Positions 1-6,888 are shown, numbered from the stretch's first letter. The stretch is 7,787 nt of DNA from Christensenella sp. UBA5394 (GCA_002409725.1 DHOI01000107.1:1-7787), one strand, 5' to 3'. The notes: generated from the letters alone by a model not told the origin. Numbers and translations are program-made.

Positions 1-87
1 AACAACGCAACCTGTGCGCCCAAAGAGCTGGCCGCCAAGACCGGCAACGACGCCGTATCCGAATTTGGGCGCACAGGTTGCGTTGTT
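1..87. repeat. Perfect 24-bp inverted repeat with 39-base loop (fold-back junction)
   Basis: Positions 1-24 are the exact reverse complement of 64-87; positions 25-63 form the loop. The structure lies inside the solute-binding protein gene. Read on the minus strand, the 87-64 arm gives NNATCAPK in frame with the gene. Read on the plus strand, 1-24 gives the same NNATCAPK, and 25-63 continues with ELAAKTGNDAVSEF (the final F uses the next bases), which fits what family-1 binding proteins carry there. The plus-strand sequence is therefore the natural gene continuation, pasted in the opposite orientation. The simplest reading is an amplification or assembly fold-back at the end of a contig. A real inversion in the cell is possible but less likely. 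Confidence 0.9.
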
Positions 88-858
88 GATGTAAAGATCC
101 CAAATGGCCTTGTAGTTATCGAGGAATGTGCCCTTGATGGCGGCGGTGGAGCCGATGTCATCCGCCTTATACTCATAGTAGATGGGCAGGTTGGCCAGGT
201 GGGTCTTGAAGCGCCAGTCGGAGGAGCCGTCCATGCCGGCGGAGGTGAAGGCGGAGAAGCCGAGCTCCTTCTTACGGGCGGTGATATCCTCGACCACGGC
301 CTTGAGGGAGGCGAAATCCTTGATCTCGTCGAGGCTGTGGCCTGCGTCGGCCAAGAGCTTCGTGTTGACGATGATGCCGTAAGTCTCGATCACGTAGGCA
401 ATGCCGTACACCGCGCTGCCGTCGATCAGGGCGAAATCGTCGCTGGTCAGCTCGCCGTAGAGGGCGGAGGAGGAAAGGTCATAGCAGTAATCCTTCCAGT
501 TCGCCAGGCCCACAGGGCCGTTCACCTGGAAGAGTGTGGGGGCCTCGGATTTGCCCATCTCGCTCATGAGGGTGGTTTCATAGGTGCCGGAGGCAGCGGT
601 CACTACGGTTACGGGTACGCCGGTCTCCTCGGTATAGGCCTTGGCTAGCGATTGCCATTGCTCATCCTGCTCGGGCTTGAAGTTGAGGTAGTACACGGAG
701 CCGGCCGCAGCGGGCTCCTCTGCGGGGGCCGCGGGAGCAGCTGGGGCCGCCGGCGTGGCCGCAGGGGCGGCGGCCGGTTCGGAGGGGGCCGTAGACTGGC
801 AGCCGACGAGGCCGGCAACCATAACAAGCGCCAAAATAACAGCAAAAATCTTCTTCAT
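1..858 (-). CDS. Family-1 extracellular solute-binding lipoprotein (sugar ABC transporter), 3' end lost in a fold-back
   Basis: This is probably the substrate-capture lipoprotein of a carbohydrate ABC importer, anchored outside the cytoplasmic membrane. The start is ATG at 858, with GGAGAG 6 bases upstream. Residues 1-19 form a lipoprotein signal peptide (MKKIFAVILALVMVAGLVG) with lipobox LVG-C and Cys20 as the lipidated residue. Residues 21-53 are an Ala/Pro-rich linker. The mature domain begins near SVYYLNFKPEQDEQW and continues with GVPVTVVTAASGTYETTL and APTLFQVNGPVGLANW, which are typical of family-1 sugar-binding proteins. It follows the LacI-family gene by 54 bp, so it is probably co-transcribed and controlled by that repressor; permeases would be expected past the left edge. 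Only 64-858 (265 residues, to ..NNATCAPK) is trustworthy. Minus-strand codons below 64 stay open but encode an unrelated-looking sequence. The plausible continuation, ELAAKTGNDAVSEF, is read on the plus strand. The specific sugar cannot be told. Confidence 0.88.
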   Translation of the reverse strand, partial: MKKIFAVILALVMVAGLVGCQSTAPSEPAAAPAATPAAPAAPAAPAEEPAAAGSVYYLNFKPEQDEQWQSLAKAYTEETGVPVTVVTAASGTYETTLMSEMGKSEAPTLFQVNGPVGLANWKDYCYDLSSSALYGELTSDDFALIDGSAVYGIAYVIETYGIIVNTKLLADAGHSLDEIKDFASLKAVVEDITARKKELGFSAFTSAGMDGSSDWRFKTHLANLPIYYEYKADDIGSTAAIKGTFLDNYKAIWDLYINNATCAPKFGYGVVAGLGGQLFGRTGCVV

Positions 859-881
859 TTTCCTCTCTCCTTCATTAATAA

Positions 882-899
882 TTGCGCCAGGGAGCGCAA
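882..899 (-). other. Small hairpin between the lacI-type gene and the solute-binding protein gene
   Basis: TTGCGC (882-887) and GCGCAA (894-899) can pair as a 6-bp stem with a 6-base loop in the 54-bp gap between the two genes. No T-run follows it on the minus strand, so it is not a proper intrinsic terminator. In comparable operons such a stem may protect the 5' end of a processed binding-protein mRNA, which would allow this gene to be expressed above the rest. That role is inferred. Confidence 0.35.
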
Positions 900-912
900 A
901 GTGAAATCTTGG

Positions 913-1929
913 TTACAGCTGCCGCACGGAGCCGCCCTGCCGCAAGGAGGTGGGCAGCAGCACGTGGCCGTTGAGGCCCTTTTTCTCGATCAGGCCGGCC
1001 AGGATCTCCACGCTCTTTATGGCCAGCGCCTCGGTGGGCTGGGCCAAGGTGGTGAGGGTGGGCACGCAGTAGTTGGAAAACTCGATGCCGTCGATGGCGA
1101 TTATCGAAAGGTCGTCTGGTACCCGGAGGCCCGCGTCCGTAGCGGCCTTCATGGCTGCCACGCCCATCAAATCGGAAATGGCGAAGAGCGCCGTGGGCTT
1201 GGCCTCTGCGATCAGCCTGGAAGCGGCTGCGTAGGCGTCGTCCATCTCGAAGCTGCCTGCGCAGCCAACGAGGGAGGCGTCTAGCGCGAGGCCGGCATCC
1301 TGCAGCGCGCCCACATAACCTTCATATCGCAGTTGGCTGATGGAGCCGCCGCCGGTGTGCTCGATCAGTGCGGCAATGCGCTTGTGACCCTTTTGCAGCA
1401 GGTATTCCACGGCCTGGCGCGCTGCTTTTTTATCGTCGATCGCCACGGAGGAATAGCTGCCTTCCTCCAGAGCGCCGAAGACATTGGTGTAAGAGCAGCA
1501 GACAAAGGGCACCTTGATGGCAGCGATATCGTCCGCATGGTAATTGAACCTGCCGCCGAGGAAGATGATGCCCTTGAGCCGCTTTTCACGCTCCAGGAGC
1601 GCCGCCGCCTTGAGTTCGTCGTCGCTGGTATCGATATGGTGGACGGACATTTCATAGCCGTGCTCGTTGAGCTCCGGCTCGATGATCTTGATGAGCCTGG
1701 CGAAGAAGGGATTGCCGCGGCCGCGGATGATAACGGCGATCACGTTGGATTTGCGGATCACCAGGTTCCTGGCGCTGTTGTTGGGCACATAGTGGTTGGA
1801 GCCGATCACCTCAAGAACCTTGCGGCGGGCAGCCTCGCTGACGTCCACATGATTGTTGAGCACGCGCGAGACCGTGCTCACGCTGGTGCCGCTCAAACGC
1901 GCGATATCCTTGATTGTAAGATGACCCAT
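913..1929 (-). CDS. LacI/GalR-family transcriptional regulator
   Basis: This 338-residue protein has the full length and layout of the LacI/GalR family. An N-terminal helix-turn-helix (residues 4-26, TIKDIARLSGTSVSTVSRVLNN) has Val17 and Ser18 at the two main specificity positions. A hinge region (YVPNNSARNL, 47-56) follows, then a periplasmic-binding-protein-like effector domain (about 62-335) that ends in LRQGGSVRQL. Effector-domain landmarks include VAIDDKKAARQAVEYLLQKGHKRIA and DDLSIIAIDGIEFSNYCVPTLTT. The start is ATG at 1929, with GAGG just upstream. It probably represses its own operon in the absence of a sugar signal, because two operator-like palindromes lie between its promoter and start codon. 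The adjacent solute-binding protein gene suggests control of carbohydrate uptake. The effector cannot be named from sequence alone. Confidence 0.95.
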   Translation of the reverse strand: MGHLTIKDIARLSGTSVSTVSRVLNNHVDVSEAARRKVLEVIGSNHYVPNNSARNLVIRKSNVIAVIIRGRGNPFFARLIKIIEPELNEHGYEMSVHHIDTSDDELKAAALLEREKRLKGIIFLGGRFNYHADDIAAIKVPFVCCSYTNVFGALEEGSYSSVAIDDKKAARQAVEYLLQKGHKRIAALIEHTGGGSISQLRYEGYVGALQDAGLALDASLVGCAGSFEMDDAYAAASRLIAEAKPTALFAISDLMGVAAMKAATDAGLRVPDDLSIIAIDGIEFSNYCVPTLTTLAQPTEALAIKSVEILAGLIEKKGLNGHVLLPTSLRQGGSVRQL

Positions 1930-1999
1930 AACGCCTCACTACGTGCCGACCCACAAACGAACTGCGTAAAATTAAGCAAATTTGAATAGAAATACTCTT

Positions 2000-2023
2000 G
2001 GTAACGTTGCCGGTAACGTTTCC
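2000..2023. promoter_or_regulatory. Two tandem LacI-type operators (autoregulation)
   Basis: Two contiguous 12-bp units, GGTAACGTTGCC (2000-2011) and GGTAACGTTTCC (2012-2023), differ at one base. Each is an imperfect palindrome centred on CG, with the core AACGTT flanked by GG and CC. This is the usual shape of LacI/GalR-family operators. They sit between the predicted transcription start (near 2033) and the lacI-type start codon (1929), so a bound repressor would block early transcription. That this repressor binds here is inferred from position and from the recognition helix type. Confidence 0.75.
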
Positions 2024-2039
2024 AGTCCCGGCAAAATGA

Positions 2040-2069
2040 ATTATATCACAGCAGCCCGAAAAAAGTCAA
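2040..2069 (-). promoter_or_regulatory. Sigma-A-type promoter of the lacI-type/solute-binding protein operon
   Basis: On the minus strand TTGACT (2069-2064) is followed after 18 bases by TATAAT (2045-2040), and the -10 is extended by TG one base upstream (TGATATAAT). This is close to the vegetative consensus. Transcription would start near 2033, leaving a leader of about 100 bases that contains the tandem operators. No competing promoter of this quality was seen in the gap between the terminator and the regulator gene. Confidence 0.8.
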
Positions 2070-2175
2070 TGGCGGAAAAGCGCGAAAACGCACGAAGCGC
2101 AAAATCATATAACGCATCGACGTGGGGGTTCAGGCCAAGGTGTAAAAATTTTTATATGAAAATAAGGGATAATAC
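2070..2175. other. Intergenic stretch with an AT-rich palindrome and no gene
   Basis: This spacer separates the terminator of the c-di-GMP gene unit from the promoter of the lacI-type operon. I see no coding sequence in it. It holds a perfect 12-bp palindrome, TAAAAATTTTTA, at 2143-2154, of the A-tract type that can bend DNA. It lies too far from the -35 box at 2069 to act as a normal UP element, and I assign it no function. Confidence 0.4.
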
Positions 2176-2202
2176 AAAAGTGGCCGTGGAGGCCACTTTT
2201 TT
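2176..2202 (-). terminator. Bidirectional intrinsic terminator after the GGDEF-EAL gene
   Basis: AAAAGTGGCC (2176-2185) and GGCCACTTTT (2191-2200) pair perfectly over 10 bp around a 5-base loop (GTGGA). On the minus strand the stem ends in TTTT followed by an AT-rich run. On the plus strand it ends in six Ts. It starts about 15 bp beyond the stop codon of the GGDEF-EAL gene, so it ends the binding protein/GGDEF-EAL transcript and isolates the lacI-type operon from read-through. Confidence 0.9.
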
Positions 2203-2217
2203 GCGGAAGAAATGATA

Positions 2218-5200
2218 TTAAAGCTGCCCGGGGCCACCGAAAGGCGGCTGTTGATGGCGCTGGTTCCTGGCATTTTCCGCGCGCGTTGCCGGGGCGGGCG
2301 CGCAGCCTTCATTGGGCACATAGGGCGGGATGGCGGCGTAGGTTTCGCGGATCTCCCGCACGATCTCTGCGGGCAGGGGCTCGATGTGTGGCTTGGGCCT
2401 GGCGATGTAGTAGCCCTGCACATAATCGACTCCCAGCTCAATGAGGGTATGTAGCTCGTCTGCCGTCTCCACGCCTTCCGCGATCACGTAGATGCCCCGG
2501 GTATCCGCATAGGAGCGCAGGTTTTGCAGGAGCTTGCGGCGGTTGGCGTCCGTATCGATGTTGCGCACAAAGGAAACATCCAGCTTGACGAAATCGGGGT
2601 TGATGGAGAGTAGGGCCGCGTCGGAATTATAGCCCGTGCCGAAATCGTCAAGGGCGATGCGGCAGCCCCAGTCCGCAGCCCGCTCCAGCTTGATGCGGGT
2701 TTCACTTTCGGTAGAGTGTTCCGCTTCCGTGATCTCCATAACCACCCGCGGCAGCATATGCGCAAAGCGCTCCTTCAGGTATTGGCAATCCCTTTCGGCC
2801 AATAGTTGGTTGGCGATGGAATTCACGAACAGGCGGGCCTCGGGGTCGACATTTTGTAGCGCTTCGAACTGCGCCAGGCTGCGCCGCCAAGTGAGCCGCT
2901 CGATGCTGTAGAGTTTGGATTGGGATTTGGCCAGCATCAACAACTTGGAAGGGGATTTGATGCTCTCGAGCAGCGGCCGCATCAGAGCCTCGTAGCCGAA
3001 TACCGTGCCCTGCTTCGCATCCACGATGGGCTGGAAGTGGTAGGTCAGCAATTCCTGCTCGATGAGGCGGTTGATCTCCTCCTGGTTTTGCAGCAGGAAG
3101 GAATCTTGGCTGTAGCGCTCCAGATCGAACTCACCGAACTCGCCCTTGGTGGTGTTCTTGACCTGGTACATGGCAAAATCGGCATATTTGAGCAGCTTTT
3201 CATAGGAAGTCGAATGTTCCGGGTACCAGGCCACGCCCGCGGAGGCGCGGATGTTGAGGCGAGTCTCATCCGGCAGGGGGAAGGTCGATTGCCTTAAACC
3301 CTCTTTGAGCCTGCAGATATCCGCTTGGGCCGCCTCGCGGGAAGCATAGCCGAAAAAGAACACATAAAACTCATCACCGGACATGCGGGCAATTAGCGCG
3401 TGCGCCGGTGCATACTTGCGCAGCGCGTCCGCTGTGCTGCGGATGTAGGCGTCGCCGCAATCGTGGCCGTGAGAGTCATTAATGAATTTGAGGTTATCGA
3501 GATCCAGCATTACCAGCGCCGCCACGCCCAATGAATCCGGATCTTGAAAGAGCTTAGCCAGCGCCGCGCTGAAAGCGCGCCGGTTGGGCAGGTCCGTGAG
3601 CGGGTCGTAATCCCGTTCCCGCTCGAGCTGGCGGCGTTTGAGGATCTCCTCCGTGATATCGCTGATCACGCCCGTAACGCGGCCATCCACACGGGCGATG
3701 TTTAGCCGCAGCCAACGCGTTTCCTCCTGCTCGCGGGCGATGCGCAAAATCTTGGTGTCGCGGCCTTCCGTTTCCTCCTCGGCCTGCGCCAGCAATGGGG
3801 CGAGCAGCGCGTCAAACGTGCGGCTGTCGATGGTGCCATCCTCTGCCAGCTCTTTTTCAATGCCCAGCATTTCGAAAAAGCGAGCCGTGCAGAATACCCG
3901 GCCCTCCCGCGGCAGGGCCTCGAAAGCGCCGATTTCCACGCCGGATATATTGATGATCTGGGAGAGGCGGCTGGCCTCCAGGGCCACGCGCGCGCTCAGG
4001 CCCTCAATGGCCCTGGAAAGCTCGTCGATCTCGGAAATCATCAGCTTGTCCAGCTCCAGGGGGCTACGGGGTTCGTTTCCGCGCAGCTGGCGCAGCAGCC
4101 GCGTGATGGGGTGCGTGAGCCATATGCTGGCCACCCAGGCCACGCCCAGGCCCAGCAGAACGGAAACCCCTAGGATCAGCAGGAACGACCACATCATCCC
4201 GCTGGAGAAGCCCAGCAGCTGCTCCTGCTCCAACATGCCGATCAGCGCCCAACGCTCGTTTTCAAAGGGGGTGTTGGTATTATATAAATCGAGGTATTGG
4301 ATGCAGCCGTAAACCACACCGTCTCGGTGGGCGGTATCGCCGGCCACCTGATAGGCGTTGGTATATTCTTCCCATTGGAGGAAGCGCATCTCGTTCGGCT
4401 CGCCGAAAAAATAGCGGTAGACAGGCCCCGTGGCCAGCTGCGCTTCAAAGGCCGGCTCATCCTTCCGGGCCAGGCCCAGCAGGTACATACCCTGCTTTTC
4501 GCTGTTGAGCTCCTGATAGGGCATCTGCTTGCGCAGGTAATCGGTGGATATCTCCACGCCCAGCACCGCCCGCACCGTGCCCGCCGCATCCCGAAGCGGC
4601 ATGGAGTAGGTGATGGCATCTAAACTATCCCCCTCGGCGCGGAAGGCGGGGCTCCAATAGCCGAGGTCTTCCTCGCCGATCTCGGGGTGGCCCAAGGCGG
4701 CTGCGTAGGGCTTGCTGTAATAAAGCCAGTTATCCGGTTCGTCCTGCGAAAAGCTGATGTAGGATTGCCAGCGGGAATCCAACGAAATATCCAGCTGCTT
4801 GGAAATCAGGGTAGGCGCGTGCAAAAGCAGCAGGTCGGAATTATCCGCCGAGCTGGTGGTCGGATCCATATCGCGGATGTAGAGGGCATGCTTTTGCATC
4901 CGCGCCGCTTCGTCGTGGGGCTCCCCCTCCGTGAGGATGAGGAAAACGCCCGTAACGGAATTGCGGCGCAGCAAAGCAAGCAGATCCGGCGCACTTTGCA
5001 ACAGCAGCTCATTGCGGCGGGCGTTCCCGCTTGCCGCGCCCTGCTCCGCCTGCCGATCAAACAAAAGGCGGATATTGTGCGCAGCCGGATTCAGGTTCGA
5101 CCAACGCTGAAGCATCTCGTTCTCCAGATAATCCCGACGGTTGACCACTTGCCCGTTGAGGATGTCGAAGGCGTTGTGGTTCAGCTTCTCCAGCGTGCCC

Positions 5201-5343
5201 CCCCAAATGATGTTGGCGGAAAAAAGCCCCGCCTGGACCAACAGGGCGATGACCACCGGATGCAGGATGCGACTCATAATTGAATGGGATCTGCGGCCCT
5301 TTTTTGCTTTTTTTGTATTTTTAGTTGATGGCTGTTGTTCCAT
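2218..5343 (-). CDS. Membrane sensor with Cache-like, HAMP-like, PAS-like, GGDEF and EAL domains (c-di-GMP turnover)
   Basis: This 1041-residue protein is predicted to make and/or degrade cyclic di-GMP in response to an external signal. Order: basic N-terminus (8-18); membrane helix 26-48; extracytoplasmic Cache-like domain 49-380 (ITYSMPLRDAAGTVRAVLGV near 244-263); membrane helix 382-408; HAMP-like segment 409-455; PAS-like domain about 460-565; GGDEF domain 575-740; EAL domain 755-990; Pro-rich tail. The GGDEF motif reads SGDEF (655-659), with Asp614 and Asn622 present and no RxxD inhibitory site five residues before it. The EAL domain keeps the known catalytic set: Glu785, Asn841, Glu870, Asp899/Asp900, Lys920, Glu956 and Gln976. 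The start at 5343 lies 16 bp after the solute-binding protein gene, with only a weak AGGA 11 bases upstream, so coupling is likely. Met23 is an alternative start. Phosphodiesterase activity is the safer prediction; cyclase activity is possible. Confidence 0.93.
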   Translation of the reverse strand: MEQQPSTKNTKKAKKGRRSHSIMSRILHPVVIALLVQAGLFSANIIWGGTLEKLNHNAFDILNGQVVNRRDYLENEMLQRWSNLNPAAHNIRLLFDRQAEQGAASGNARRNELLLQSAPDLLALLRRNSVTGVFLILTEGEPHDEAARMQKHALYIRDMDPTTSSADNSDLLLLHAPTLISKQLDISLDSRWQSYISFSQDEPDNWLYYSKPYAAALGHPEIGEEDLGYWSPAFRAEGDSLDAITYSMPLRDAAGTVRAVLGVEISTDYLRKQMPYQELNSEKQGMYLLGLARKDEPAFEAQLATGPVYRYFFGEPNEMRFLQWEEYTNAYQVAGDTAHRDGVVYGCIQYLDLYNTNTPFENERWALIGMLEQEQLLGFSSGMMWSFLLILGVSVLLGLGVAWVASIWLTHPITRLLRQLRGNEPRSPLELDKLMISEIDELSRAIEGLSARVALEASRLSQIINISGVEIGAFEALPREGRVFCTARFFEMLGIEKELAEDGTIDSRTFDALLAPLLAQAEEETEGRDTKILRIAREQEETRWLRLNIARVDGRVTGVISDITEEILKRRQLERERDYDPLTDLPNRRAFSAALAKLFQDPDSLGVAALVMLDLDNLKFINDSHGHDCGDAYIRSTADALRKYAPAHALIARMSGDEFYVFFFGYASREAAQADICRLKEGLRQSTFPLPDETRLNIRASAGVAWYPEHSTSYEKLLKYADFAMYQVKNTTKGEFGEFDLERYSQDSFLLQNQEEINRLIEQELLTYHFQPIVDAKQGTVFGYEALMRPLLESIKSPSKLLMLAKSQSKLYSIERLTWRRSLAQFEALQNVDPEARLFVNSIANQLLAERDCQYLKERFAHMLPRVVMEITEAEHSTESETRIKLERAADWGCRIALDDFGTGYNSDAALLSINPDFVKLDVSFVRNIDTDANRRKLLQNLRSYADTRGIYVIAEGVETADELHTLIELGVDYVQGYYIARPKPHIEPLPAEIVREIRETYAAIPPYVPNEGCAPAPATRAENARNQRHQQPPFGGPGQL

Positions 5344-5359
5344 TTACACCATATTCCTG

Positions 5360-6826
5360 TTAATTCTCGCCGATCTTTGCGCGAATTTCATCCACAAACG
5401 CCTGATACCAGCTTTGGAAACTTTCATCTGTGGCAAATTTCGCCACTGCCTCGGAAAGGGGCATGCCGTCCTCCGCCAGCGTGAGGACCTGCTCGCGATC
5501 CGCCTCCGCGCGCGCTGCTAGGGAGCTCTCGATCACCTCGCGGGCATCGGAGAAGCCGCAGAAGGCCTGCTCGAAATATAGTTCGTAGGTGTTCATCACA
5601 TACACGGATACAGCGATAGCCTCCTGCACGGTCGACGGCAGGGCCTGATAACCCTCGTCCACTCCGATACGGCCCATATCGTTGGCCGTTTTCTTTACCG
5701 GCAGGTAGGCAGAGGAGATGGTGAAGTCGATAGCTCTATCCACGTCGGTAAACCATTTGAGGAAGGTGGCCGCGGCCAGCTCGGTTCGGGGGTCGGAAGC
5801 GATGAGGGCCATGCCTGCGCCCTGCTGGATGGCGCTTGGCGTGCAGCCCGCAAAGCAGGGAGCGGGGAAGACGACCGCTTCGATGGGGTAGGTGGTGTCA
5901 TCCGCCAGGGTAACCTTATCGGGGAAATAATAAGCGCCCGAGGTGGAGCCGACCAGGGCGATGATATCGCCGGTCTTGGCATCGTCCGAGCGGAAGCGGC
6001 CGTAAGCGCCGAACCAGCCGTTGATATAGGGGATATAGTAGTTATCCCAAAGCTTGCGGAAGGCCGCCTCATCCGGCTCGAAAGTCACTTTACCATTCTG
6101 CCGGTCGAAGAGGGAGCCGCCTGTGAGCTGATGATAGCCCAAGATGATATAGTTGGCTATGGCGTCCCGGCCAAACATGGCCTTGCCGTCGTCCAACACA
6201 TGAGGCGTTTGCGCATCCGTCCAAAGGTAGTAGGCCTTGGAGGCCTCCACTAGACCCTCGATCGTATTGAGCAAGGCAATCTGTGCGCCGGTTTCCACGG
6301 CAAAGCGATCCCAATCGGTTTTGTTGACCATCAAAATCTCGGTGGCCTTGGCCGTGGGGATGATTTTCAGGCTGCCCGCATCGTCGAAGCGGCCTTCGGT
6401 AATGTAGGCGTCCACATATTCGGAGAGCTCTTCTTTGGTAAAGTAGCTATCGAAGGCGGCCACCATATTACGCTGGTCGAGGTCGTATACGGTATCGGTA
6501 TAGGCGGCGAAAACGGCGGGCACCTCGCTTGCGCCCACTTTGTTATCCACCGCGTCGTGTATATTTTGGAAAAGCTCGTTCACATTGCCCTGACCAAAGG
6601 CCTCCACCACGATGCCCTGCTCCTGGCCCACCGTTTCGTTGAAGCGGGTCACCAACTCGTCAAAGGCCAGCTTTTGCGGGCCGTTGTAATAATGCCATAT
6701 CTCTATGGAAACAGGCGCGCTTGGATCCAGCGCGGCCGGTCCCGCCTGCTGCGGCGCGCAGGCGCTAATCAATAGCAGCGCGCCGAGGGCTGTTGCTATG
6801 CTCTTGCCCGAAAAGGTTCTGCTCAT
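5360..6826 (-). CDS. Family-1 extracellular solute-binding lipoprotein, probable sensor partner of the GGDEF-EAL protein
   Basis: This 488-residue lipoprotein should bind a small solute, most likely a sugar or related compound, on the outer face of the membrane. The signal peptide MSRTFSGKSIATALGALLLISA ends at a lipobox with Cys23. The mature protein opens with VSIEIWHYYNGPQKLAFDELVTRFNE in the usual family-1 way. Near residues 337-361 it has GAGMALIASDPRTELAAATFLKW, the conserved C-lobe region. The frame stays open up to a GTG at 6859, but that codon abuts the -10 box. ATG 6826 follows GGGAGGG by 9 bases and gives a proper signal peptide, so I chose it. The next gene is the GGDEF-EAL sensor 16 bp away, then a terminator. 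With no permease or ATPase in the unit, a signalling role is more likely than transport, although an importer encoded elsewhere could share it. Cys324 and Cys328 (CFAGC) could form a disulfide. Confidence 0.92.
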   Translation of the reverse strand: MSRTFSGKSIATALGALLLISACAPQQAGPAALDPSAPVSIEIWHYYNGPQKLAFDELVTRFNETVGQEQGIVVEAFGQGNVNELFQNIHDAVDNKVGASEVPAVFAAYTDTVYDLDQRNMVAAFDSYFTKEELSEYVDAYITEGRFDDAGSLKIIPTAKATEILMVNKTDWDRFAVETGAQIALLNTIEGLVEASKAYYLWTDAQTPHVLDDGKAMFGRDAIANYIILGYHQLTGGSLFDRQNGKVTFEPDEAAFRKLWDNYYIPYINGWFGAYGRFRSDDAKTGDIIALVGSTSGAYYFPDKVTLADDTTYPIEAVVFPAPCFAGCTPSAIQQGAGMALIASDPRTELAAATFLKWFTDVDRAIDFTISSAYLPVKKTANDMGRIGVDEGYQALPSTVQEAIAVSVYVMNTYELYFEQAFCGFSDAREVIESSLAARAEADREQVLTLAEDGMPLSEAVAKFATDESFQSWYQAFVDEIRAKIGEN

Positions 6827-6835
6827 CGAGGCTTG

Positions 6836-6842
6836 CCCTCCC
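6836..6842 (-). promoter_or_regulatory. Ribosome binding site fixing the solute-binding protein start at 6826
   Basis: The minus strand reads GGGAGGG, a strong Shine-Dalgarno match, 9 bases before ATG 6826. The longer GTG start at 6859 would place the first codon directly against the TATAAT box and upstream of the expected transcription start, so it can be set aside. Confidence 0.8.
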
Positions 6843-6859
6843 GAAGGTCGATTTACCAC

Positions 6860-6888
6860 ATTATACTACGCCAATGATGGAAAATGAA
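6860..6888 (-). promoter_or_regulatory. Promoter of the solute-binding protein/GGDEF-EAL unit
   Basis: A perfect TATAAT (6865-6860) lies 17 bases downstream of a poor -35 match, TTCATT (6888-6883). Transcription would begin near 6853, about 27 bases before the ATG. The weak -35 hints at activator dependence. The -35 region overlaps a direct repeat of CATTTTCC (6896-6889 and 6886-6879), spaced 10 bp, which could be a regulator site. Confidence 0.6.

Noticed and set aside
199..648. Plus-strand open frame of 149 codons opposite the left solute-binding protein gene
   Set aside because: It mirrors the real minus-strand gene, has no recognisable domain or good ribosome site, and is explained by high GC content. 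The same holds for plus-strand frames at 652-1284 and 1333-1989.
2076..2105. GCGC-flanked, A-rich repeats upstream of the lacI-type promoter
   Set aside because: The pairing is only 4 bp and the repeated units are irregular, so it is indistinguishable from chance in this base composition.
1930..2217. Possible c-di-GMP or other riboswitch in the intergenic region
   Set aside because: The leader of the lacI-type operon carries operator palindromes but no conserved riboswitch core I could recognise, and the rest lies outside any transcript.
3638..4312. Plus-strand open frame of 224 codons opposite the GGDEF-EAL gene
   Set aside because: Low-complexity Ser/Arg-rich translation lying wholly inside a well-supported gene; also rejected are the plus-strand frames at 2920-3297 and 4687-5283.
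6827..6859. GTG-initiated longer start of the central solute-binding protein
   Set aside because: The GTG directly abuts the -10 box, so it would not be in the main transcript, and the resulting N-terminus pushes the signal peptide inward.
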